34,064 bases of DNA from Bacteroidota bacterium. Lineage in GTDB: Bacteria; Bacteroidota; Bacteroidia; Sphingobacteriales; Sphingobacteriaceae. Within the stretch, counting starts at the first letter, position 1. Each line of letters starts with the position of its first letter. The translations under genes and the position numbers were made by a program. Where the stretch lies: positions 1 to 34,064 of the forward strand of contig JABDBW010000024.1 in the NCBI GenBank assembly GCA_013288485.1, written 5' to 3'. Below, piece after piece: positions 23,298 through 29,867 of the stretch. Under the pieces are notes generated by a model. The model searched no databases. It was not told the origin of the DNA and was given only the letters and a program-made list of their open reading frames with translations.

Positions 23298-25544
23298 ATG
23301 AGAAACCGAAAACTATATTTTTTTTTAGCCTTTATTATATTTCCTCTTTATACACAGGCATCACTTTTACTTGTTGATAAGGGCCGGTCGGATTTTAAGA
23401 TCGTCGTATCAACAAACGCGCCGGTTATTGATCTGAAAGCTGCATCTGTTCTGCAAAGGTATGTACAGCAAATGTCTGGGGCGCTCATTCCAATCATCAA
23501 TGATGGTACGGCCAAAACACCTTTTGAAATATGCATCGGGCGCACTAGCCGACAAAATAGTATTGCCTATGACCGATTGAATCCTTCGGGCTTATTCATC
23601 AATGTAACAGGTAATATAGTAACATTAACAGGCGGCATTGAGAAAGGGGTTTTATATAGCGTTTATACATTCCTTGAAAAATACCTCGGATGCAGGAAAT
23701 ACACCGCAGGTGCGGCTTTTATCCCCGTTCAAAGCACTATCATTATTCCTTCTGATATTAATATAACCGAGAACCCGGTTTTTGCATATCGTGAGGTATA
23801 TTATCCGGCGTCTGCCGACCAGGAATATCTGGACTGGCATAAATTGCATAGGCTCGATGACTATTGGGGCTTATGGGGACATACCTTTAATAAGCTGGTG
23901 CCGGCTAAGGAATATTTTAGTACCCATCCTGAATATTATGCTCTTGTAGATGGTAAAAGGAAGCCCAGTCAATTATGCCTGAGCAATCCTGAAGTATTTA
24001 AAATATTAACCAATAACCTTCGTAAGAAAATAGCGGCAGATCCGGCTAAGAAATATTGGTCGGTAAGTCAGAACGATGACCTGGGTTATTGTGAATGTGA
24101 TAAATGCAGAGCTATTGATAAATTGGAAGGTGGGCCGCAAGGTTCTATTTTGCTTTTTGTAAATAAAGTGGCAGCACAATTTCCGGATAAGATCATATCA
24201 ACACTTGCTTATACTTACTCACGCCAGGCACCCCGTACCCTTAAACCTGCCCAAAATGTAAATATTATGTTTTGCAGCATTGACTGCAACCGGGCTAAAC
24301 CTATCGCAACCGATGCCCTTTCAGCAGGTTTCCGCAAAGACCTGCATAATTGGAGCCTGTTGACCAACAATATTTTTGTATGGGATTATGTGGTGCAATT
24401 TACCAATTATGTAAGCCCTTTCCCCAATATACCGTTACTTAAACCTAATGCGCTTTTTTTTGAAGAGAACGGCGTAAAGGGATTGTTTGAACAAGGCAGC
24501 GGGGATACACCGGCAGAATTTTCGGAGTTGAAGTCATACCTATTGGCAAAACTTAGCTGGGAACCGTCTGCCGATGTAGACCAACTTACTACAGAATTCA
24601 TGCAATACTATTATGGCAAAGCTGCCCCTTTTATAAAAAACTATATGGAACTGTTGTACAATAGTTCAGCGGCCTCTAACAGGGTATTGGATATATACGG
24701 AACGCCTGTTAGGGAATACAATACCTATCTCAGTCCCGAGCTTATTGATAGGTATGGCCAACTATTAGATAAGGCTGAAGGGGCAGTAGAAAATAACCCG
24801 GTGCTATTAAAACATGTGCGTGAAGCACGTTTACCGGTAGAATACGCAGTCTTACAACAATCCAGGTTTTATGGGATAGAAAAACATGGAGCCTTTATAC
24901 AGGATGCTAATGGAGTTTGGATTGCCAAACCCGGGCTTGAACAAAAAGTTAAAGAATTTGTACTTACATGCAATATGGCCGGTATTAAATTATTAGCAGA
25001 AACCGGTCTTACACCCGATCAGTACCTGCAAGAGTGGGCAGGGGTGTTTAAGGCTGGGCCTAAAGATCATTTGGCAATAGGTGCAACAGTTATTCCTGTT
25101 AAACCATTTAGCCCCGAATACCCTAACAAAGGATCGCATACGCTTACTGATGGCAGCAGGGGATATAATGATTTTCAGTACAATTGGCTGGGTTGGTATG
25201 GCACCGATATGGAAGTAGTGCTTGACCTGGGCAAAGAAATGTCCATTAAGGAAATTAGTATAAGCTTTTTAGAGGACCAGCGGCACTGGGCGTTTTTACC
25301 TGGAGAGGTAATAATTGCCTTGTCTGATGACGGCAAAAACTTTAACAAAGCCGGGATGCTTACTAACAGCTATCCTGAAGAAAACTATCAGGTGTCTGTT
25401 AAAGACTATCAACTGGCTCTGGCGGAAACCGCTAAAGCACGATATATAAAAGTGACTTCATCTAACCTGAAAGTCCTCCCTTCATGGCGGTATGCTAAAG
25501 GAAAAAAAGCTTGGTTGTTCGCCGATGAGATAATGGTTCAATGA
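23298..25544 (+). CDS. Secreted DUF4838 glycosidase-like protein with C-terminal F5/8-type domain
   Basis: This 748-aa secreted protein has a signal peptide (ending TQASL). An N-terminal alpha/beta domain like those preceding GH20/GH67 barrels (about 25-150; AASVLQRYVQQMSGALIP, FEICIGRT) is followed by a DUF4838 TIM-barrel-like region (about 160-500) with WSVSQNDDLGYCECDKC, an acidic pair typical of the family. A C-terminal beta sandwich resembles F5/8-type carbohydrate-binding domains (about 605-748). It could trim or modify the exported polysaccharide; the activity is not established. The ATG at 23298 sits 6 nt after GAGGGA. A GTG at 23292 would give 2 more residues but lies on top of that ribosome site. 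Confidence 0.82.
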   Translation: MRNRKLYFFLAFIIFPLYTQASLLLVDKGRSDFKIVVSTNAPVIDLKAASVLQRYVQQMSGALIPIINDGTAKTPFEICIGRTSRQNSIAYDRLNPSGLFINVTGNIVTLTGGIEKGVLYSVYTFLEKYLGCRKYTAGAAFIPVQSTIIIPSDINITENPVFAYREVYYPASADQEYLDWHKLHRLDDYWGLWGHTFNKLVPAKEYFSTHPEYYALVDGKRKPSQLCLSNPEVFKILTNNLRKKIAADPAKKYWSVSQNDDLGYCECDKCRAIDKLEGGPQGSILLFVNKVAAQFPDKIISTLAYTYSRQAPRTLKPAQNVNIMFCSIDCNRAKPIATDALSAGFRKDLHNWSLLTNNIFVWDYVVQFTNYVSPFPNIPLLKPNALFFEENGVKGLFEQGSGDTPAEFSELKSYLLAKLSWEPSADVDQLTTEFMQYYYGKAAPFIKNYMELLYNSSAASNRVLDIYGTPVREYNTYLSPELIDRYGQLLDKAEGAVENNPVLLKHVREARLPVEYAVLQQSRFYGIEKHGAFIQDANGVWIAKPGLEQKVKEFVLTCNMAGIKLLAETGLTPDQYLQEWAGVFKAGPKDHLAIGATVIPVKPFSPEYPNKGSHTLTDGSRGYNDFQYNWLGWYGTDMEVVLDLGKEMSIKEISISFLEDQRHWAFLPGEVIIALSDDGKNFNKAGMLTNSYPEENYQVSVKDYQLALAETAKARYIKVTSSNLKVLPSWRYAKGKKAWLFADEIMVQ

Positions 25545-25601
25545 AAATTGCTCTTGCTTCCAATACGCAACAAGTTCTTGATTTACAGTCACTTTAATTA
25601 A

Positions 25602-25622
25602 GCGGAGGAGGAGGGATTCGAA
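25602..25622 (+). repeat. Right attachment-site-like repeat inside the tRNA-Ser 3' end
   Basis: The 21-nt segment covers the tRNA T-loop/T-stem 3' strand, acceptor 3' strand and discriminator base. The same sequence in the same orientation occurs at 18640-18660. Confidence 0.75.
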
Positions 25623-25690
25623 CCCTCGATACACTTTTGGCGTATACACACTTTCCAGGCGTGCTCTTTCGACCACTCAGACACCCCTCC
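25603..25690 (-). tRNA. tRNA-Ser (anticodon GGA)
   Basis: This 88-nt class-II tRNA on the minus strand has acceptor GGAGGGG paired with CTCCTCC (one G-U), discriminator G, D arm TGAGTGGTCGAAAGAGCA, an anticodon loop with CCTGGAAAG (GGA), a long variable arm and T arm GAGGG-TTCGAAT-CCCTC. CCA is not encoded. The 3' end faces the candidate island. Confidence 0.95.
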
Positions 25691-25834
25691 GTTTTATTTT
25701 CTTTTATGTCGGTTCGAGCCACTTTAAGCAGATCGAAATCATATACGATACGCTCAAACCCAAGTATTGGTTGTGTAAGGTATCCCAATCCCGAAATTGG
25801 ATTGCAAAGGTAAAATAATATTGCTTTGCAGGAA

Positions 25835-25868
25835 TAAAAAAAGCGAAGCACCATATCTGGTGCTCCGC
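25835..25868 (-). terminator. Terminator-like hairpin facing left
   Basis: GCGAAGCACC (25843-25852) pairs with GGTGCTCCGC (25859-25868) with one mismatch and a 6-nt loop. On the minus strand it is followed by seven T residues (25842-25836). It sits upstream of tRNA-Ser, with no minus-strand gene to its right inside the window. Confidence 0.7.
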
Positions 25869-26026
25869 CTGTATAAAAATAACCAAAAAACTATATCACC
25901 ACTTTAACCGCAGTGCACATTGCCACTAGTTTTGCGCCAATGTATTATAATAGAGTGTTTGCGTAGTATTTAGTTTAATTGCATTCAAAATATTTATGGT
26001 AATAATGCAGATAAATATTTTTAGCT

Positions 26027-26034
26027 TATGTTTG
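26027..26034 (+). promoter_or_regulatory. Possible -7 box of the polyprenyl synthetase gene
   Basis: TATGTTTG matches TAnnTTTG fully, 53 bp before the ATG at 26087. No clear -33 TTTG at the usual distance. Confidence 0.35.
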
Positions 26035-26086
26035 CCTGCTGTTGCTAAACAGGCAGTTTGGCGCATAAAAATACGGTGACCTTTCC

Positions 26087-27058
26087 ATGCTGAGCATCAA
26101 CGAGATCAAGAAACCCATTGCTGCTGATATTGATGTTTTTGAGGAGCGCTTTAAAGCCTCCATGCAAAGCTCAGTACCATTACTTGACCGTATTACCCAC
26201 TACATTGTAAAACGCAAGGGCAAGCAAATAAGGCCCATGTTCGTGTTTTTTTCTGCCAGTATTTGCGGTGGTATCAATGAGTCTACCCACCGCGGGGCAG
26301 CGCTTGTTGAGCTGCTGCATACAGCCACCCTGGTACATGATGATGTGGTTGATAATTCATACCAGCGGCGCGGGTTCTTTTCCATCAATGCTTTATGGAA
26401 AAATAAAATAGCCGTATTGGTTGGCGATTACCTGCTGTCAAAAGGTTTGCTGCTTTCTATTGATAATGGTGATTTTAAACTGCTCAAAATTGTATCAGAA
26501 GCGGTAAAGCAAATGAGCGAGGGCGAGTTGCTGCAGATAGAAAAAGTGCGCCGTATGGATATAGGCGAGCCGGTTTATTACGAGGTTATACGCCAGAAAA
26601 CAGCATCGTTAATAGCTTCCTGCTGCGCCTGCGGGGCGGCATCAGCAGGGGCCGACGAAGAAACGATTGAGAAAATGCGGCTGTTTGGCGAGAAGATAGG
26701 TATAGCTTTCCAAATAAAGGATGATATGTTTGATTTCGGCACAGATGATGTTGGCAAACCATTAGGCATTGATATTAAGGAGAAAAAAGTTACCCTGCCG
26801 CTTATCTACGCGCTTAACAATTGCGATAAGGCTGAGAAAAAAAGGATGATCAACCTGGTAAAAAACCACAATGACGACCCTGTAAAAATTGCGGCTATTA
26901 TAAGTTTTGTCACTAAAATGGGCGGCTTGCAATATGCTGCCACCCAAATGGAAAAATACCGGGATGAAGCCTTTGCGATACTAAATACCTTCCCCGAAGG
27001 CGATTCGCGCACGGGCCTGGAACAACTGGTACGTTTTACAACAGAACGCGATAAATAA
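26087..27058 (+). CDS. Trans-type polyprenyl diphosphate synthase
   Basis: This 323-aa all-helical cytosolic prenyltransferase adds isopentenyl units to an allylic diphosphate; in Bacteroidota it most likely builds the menaquinone side chain (inferred). First aspartate-rich motif DDVVD (85-89), with GKQIRP (45-50) for the diphosphate; second motif DDMFD (212-216). The residues before the first motif (LLHTATLVHDD) are of the small-side-chain type found in long-chain (IspB-like) enzymes. The stop overlaps the next ATG by 1 nt (TAATG). Confidence 0.93.
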   Translation: MLSINEIKKPIAADIDVFEERFKASMQSSVPLLDRITHYIVKRKGKQIRPMFVFFSASICGGINESTHRGAALVELLHTATLVHDDVVDNSYQRRGFFSINALWKNKIAVLVGDYLLSKGLLLSIDNGDFKLLKIVSEAVKQMSEGELLQIEKVRRMDIGEPVYYEVIRQKTASLIASCCACGAASAGADEETIEKMRLFGEKIGIAFQIKDDMFDFGTDDVGKPLGIDIKEKKVTLPLIYALNNCDKAEKKRMINLVKNHNDDPVKIAAIISFVTKMGGLQYAATQMEKYRDEAFAILNTFPEGDSRTGLEQLVRFTTERDK

Positions 27059-28113
27059 TGTCAAGCGAGTTCATCTTTATTTCAGGCTTTATAATTTTTA
27101 TATTGCTTATGCTGGCGATAGACCTGGGTTTGTTTGCCAAAACAGACAGGCCGGTAAGCCTAAAGCGCGCCGGCATAATGAGCGCGGCCTGGATAGCCCT
27201 GGCGCTTATTTTTTACGCGCTCATATATAACTACGGCCACCTGCTGCACCATGTTGACAGCATAGCTGCGCTGCGGGAAGTGAACGATAAAAATTTTCAT
27301 CACCTTACCTTAAATCCTAATGACCTTGCAGGCAGTTTAACCCTGTACAACAAAAACCTCGCGCTCGAATTTATTACGGGCTACGTGATAGAGTATGCCT
27401 TATCGGTTGATAATATTTTTGTAATGGTGCTTATTTTTACGGCCTTCGCTGTTAGTAAGAAGCATTACCATAAGGTGCTGTTTTGGGGCATTATTGGCGC
27501 GGTAGTGATGCGGTTCCTGTTTATTTTTGTGGGTGCCGCCTTAATAGGGCATTTTCATTGGGTACTATACCTGTTTGGCGCGTTCCTGGTTTATACCGGC
27601 ATTATGATGTTTGTTAACCGTAACCGCAACGAGCGCATAGATCCCGAAAACCATACCGTAGTAAAGTTTGCCTCTAAATATTTTTCAGTTCATCCGCAAT
27701 TTGCAGGGGATCGTTTTTTTGTCAGCATTGATCATAAAAAATATATCACCCCCCTTTTTTTAGTGCTGCTCATTATTGAGGGTACCGATGTTGTTTTCGC
27801 TGTAGACTCTATCCCTGCCATATTTTCGGTAACTAAAGACCCATACATCGTATTTTTCTCCAACATATTTGCCATATTGGGATTGCGTTCCATGTTCTTT
27901 TTGCTGGTGAATATTATTGATAAATTCCATTATCTTAAAGTGGGATTGGCGGTATTACTGGCTTTTATCGGTTTGAAAATGCTTGCCGCCGATTATACCG
28001 ACCGCATAGGTATTACAACCGGTAATTCGTTATTAATTATCCTGGCTATCCTGGTAACGAGTATTGTTGCCTCACTTATTTTTCCGAAGAAAGATGTGAG
28101 AATTGAGACGTGA
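27058..28113 (+). CDS. TerC/Alx-family integral membrane protein
   Basis: This 351-aa protein has 8-9 membrane helices and the two family signatures: an EYALSVDNIFVMVLIF helix (about 112-127) and EGTDVVFAVDSIPAIFSVT (about 241-259), whose aspartates form the proposed metal site. TerC/Alx proteins are associated with Mn2+ export and metal insertion into exported proteins. It is coupled to the upstream gene by a 1-nt overlap. The last six residues (DVRIET) are encoded inside the left arm of a long inverted repeat, so the C-terminal tail may be repeat-derived. Confidence 0.92.
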   Translation: MSSEFIFISGFIIFILLMLAIDLGLFAKTDRPVSLKRAGIMSAAWIALALIFYALIYNYGHLLHHVDSIAALREVNDKNFHHLTLNPNDLAGSLTLYNKNLALEFITGYVIEYALSVDNIFVMVLIFTAFAVSKKHYHKVLFWGIIGAVVMRFLFIFVGAALIGHFHWVLYLFGAFLVYTGIMMFVNRNRNERIDPENHTVVKFASKYFSVHPQFAGDRFFVSIDHKKYITPLFLVLLIIEGTDVVFAVDSIPAIFSVTKDPYIVFFSNIFAILGLRSMFFLLVNIIDKFHYLKVGLAVLLAFIGLKMLAADYTDRIGITTGNSLLIILAILVTSIVASLIFPKKDVRIET

Positions 28114-28166
28114 GATATGAGAAACCTGCAGCTACATCTCAAATCTAATATCTCAAATCTCACATC
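28093..28166. repeat. Imperfect 30-bp inverted repeat over the terC-family 3' end
   Basis: The arms 28093-28122 and 28137-28166 pair with about five mismatches around a 14-nt loop. Each arm is built from GAGATWT-like heptads. No T run follows, so it may be a REP-like element or an RNA stability/attenuation hairpin before cdaA. Confidence 0.7.
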
Positions 28167-28185
28167 TATATATTAACTTCGTAAA

Positions 28186-28977
28186 ATGCATTCATTTGAC
28201 TTTAGCTTTCTGAAATTCACATTTTTTGATGTGCTGGATGTAGTATTGGTAGCGTTTATTATTTACCAGTTATACAGCCTCATCAGGGGTACAATCGCAG
28301 CTAATATTTTTATAGGGATAGCGGTTTTATACGCGCTTAATTTTGCAGTTATGGCGCTGCATATGAAATTGCTTACCGCTATACTGGGCTATTTTACCAA
28401 CGTAGGCATTATACTTATCATTGTAATATTTCAGCAGGAGATAAGACGGTTTTTATTATTGGTGGGTAAAAATACGTCGCTACAGCGAAACAAGGCCTGG
28501 TGGAGCTACTTTTTTGGTAAGGCTAAAGCCGAAAAAAACAACTACGCCCGCATAAAACCTATTATCGACGCCTGCAAAAGTTTAAAGCAAACCCGTACCG
28601 GCGCGTTGATTGTATTTGCAAAATACTATGATGAGCAGTTTTACCAAAACAGCTGCGAAGTATTGGAAGCCAAAATATCAAAACGGTTGCTGGAAAGTAT
28701 TTTCCAGAAAACCAGCCCGCTGCATGACGGCGCGGTAGTGATAGCCGAAAACAAAATAAAATCGGCCAGCTGCATTTTACCCCTTACAGATAAGGTAGAC
28801 CTTCCGCCGCAGTTTGGCTTGCGCCATAGGGCAGGTATAGGCGTAACCGAAGCTAACGAAGCCACCGCCATTATTATATCTGAAGAAACCGGCGAAATAT
28901 CATATGCCAAACAGGGCCGCGTTAAAATGAATATCAGCTTCGCTGAACTGGAAAAGTTACTGAATAAGGATTTTTAA
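28186..28977 (+). CDS. cdaA: Diadenylate cyclase CdaA
   Basis: This 263-aa protein has three N-terminal membrane helices (about 14-33, 38-58, 63-82), a linker and a cytosolic DAC domain that makes cyclic di-AMP from two ATP. Motifs: TGALIVF (138-144), DGA (181-183, LHDGAVVI) and RHR (213-215, GLRHRAGIG), all intact. Length and layout match CdaA rather than DisA. It follows the TerC-family gene with a 72-nt gap occupied by the long inverted repeat. No CdaR or GlmM gene is adjacent. Confidence 0.95.
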   Translation: MHSFDFSFLKFTFFDVLDVVLVAFIIYQLYSLIRGTIAANIFIGIAVLYALNFAVMALHMKLLTAILGYFTNVGIILIIVIFQQEIRRFLLLVGKNTSLQRNKAWWSYFFGKAKAEKNNYARIKPIIDACKSLKQTRTGALIVFAKYYDEQFYQNSCEVLEAKISKRLLESIFQKTSPLHDGAVVIAENKIKSASCILPLTDKVDLPPQFGLRHRAGIGVTEANEATAIIISEETGEISYAKQGRVKMNISFAELEKLLNKDF

Positions 28978-29000
28978 TATGTTGGTTTAGAGTGTTTTAT

Positions 29001-29049
29001 AGTGTTCACGTTTTTTAGCGTGAACGCCCGTGAACGCTCTGTGAACACT
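29001..29049. repeat. Nested inverted repeats between convergent genes
   Basis: AGTGTTCAC (29001-29009) and GTGAACACT (29041-29049) are perfect inverted repeats; two further GTGAACG copies lie between them and can also pair with the left arm. Alternative hairpins are possible. No T run follows, so a terminator role is uncertain. Confidence 0.6.
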
Positions 29050-29079
29050 GACAAAAAGCTGCCACCAAATAATTGAATT

Positions 29080-29436
29080 TTATGGCTTTGCAGTAGTGTC
29101 TTGCTTTTTCATATTATACACTCGCGGCAAACTCATACCTATAACCGGCATAGTATAACCCGTCCTGTCGGTTTGCACTATCGGCATTTTTGGGTCGGTG
29201 TTAGGAAGCTTAATCACCCTCATGGAACCATGAACGGTTTGGGCTGCCGGACTTTGGGCCAGCAACTTTTTTAATGAAGCTAATGAATCAATTCGCGGTT
29301 TAACAAATAATTTATTCCAGTTAGTGTCGGGCGGTACTAAGCTCATTTGGTAACCCGGGTTTTTCGGGGACACTATTTGCGCTCTCACCTCTAAAATTCC
29401 CGCCAGCAAGATCAATGTTAATACAATTGTTTTCAT
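29080..29436 (-). CDS. Small secreted hypothetical protein
   Basis: This 118-aa protein has a clear Sec signal peptide (MKTIVLTLILLAGILEVRAQ). The mature part is about 98 residues, proline-rich, without cysteines or recognised domain. It is convergent to cdaA with nested inverted repeats between them. I do not recognise a family; codon use and the signal peptide make it a credible gene. Confidence 0.65.
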   Translation of the reverse strand: MKTIVLTLILLAGILEVRAQIVSPKNPGYQMSLVPPDTNWNKLFVKPRIDSLASLKKLLAQSPAAQTVHGSMRVIKLPNTDPKMPIVQTDRTGYTMPVIGMSLPRVYNMKKQDTTAKP

Positions 29437-29867
29437 AATAGTGAATTGGCATCACTAATGTAATAGTTTAATTAATAATTGCCCAATTATTTAACTTTTT
29501 TAACAATCGTTAAACAAAGTATGTTTCTCGCAGGCAGTTATTTTTTGCCGTACCACTTTTAATAAAATAATTTTTTATGTTCACTTAAAACTTTTTTATT
29601 TACTGCCTGTTTATATTTTTTTGCCGTTACATTCAAAAAATTTAGCACGTACAAAACAATCTTAAACAGTCGTTGTTTTTTAGGTGGATTATCACAATCA
29701 AGGCGTTCTTGTCCCAATATTTCATTTTTCGTATTGCTATAAATTTTTAATATATATATAATTATATAATATTTCAATCGTTTTTTATTTATCTTTTTAA
29801 TTAATTTTATTGCATTGTATGGCTTTGTTAAAAACATTATTTTTCAATCACAATTAAACCTATCCGT
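29437..29867. other. AT-rich intergenic region, no gene supported
   Basis: A 431-bp gap between divergent genes, with an inverted repeat TTTAAC-AATC-GTTAAA at 29499-29514 and a TA-rich tract near 29750-29775. It must contain the promoters of both neighbours, but I see no box I can assign with confidence. A minus-strand open frame at 29559-29837 is compositionally AT-driven and rejected. Confidence 0.5.

Larger units (their letters stand above)
18640..25622. mobile_element. Candidate tRNA-Ser-integrated genomic island (about 7 kb)
   Basis: A 21-bp direct repeat bounds the segment: 18640-18660 and 25602-25622. The right copy is the 3' end (T-loop to discriminator) of the intact tRNA-Ser(GGA). 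The left copy is that 3' end alone. This is the footprint left by integration at a tRNA 3' end, where the tRNA is restored on one side. Cargo is 18977-25544. No integrase, excisionase or mobilisation gene is seen, so it is either a decayed or a non-autonomous element. Transfer is inferred from the boundary structure only. Confidence 0.6.
25691..26086. other. Intergenic region, no gene seen
   Basis: A 396-bp stretch. It contains the minus-strand terminator at 25835-25868, a GCCTG/CAGGC hairpin at about 26035-26053 and a TATGTTTG box at 26027-26034 that could serve the polyprenyl synthetase gene. I see no open frame with coding character. Confidence 0.55.

Noticed and set aside
29559..29837. 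92-codon minus-strand open frame
   Set aside because: Lys/Ile/Tyr-rich translation follows the AT-rich composition. No domain, no signal peptide and no clear ribosome site; treated as non-coding.
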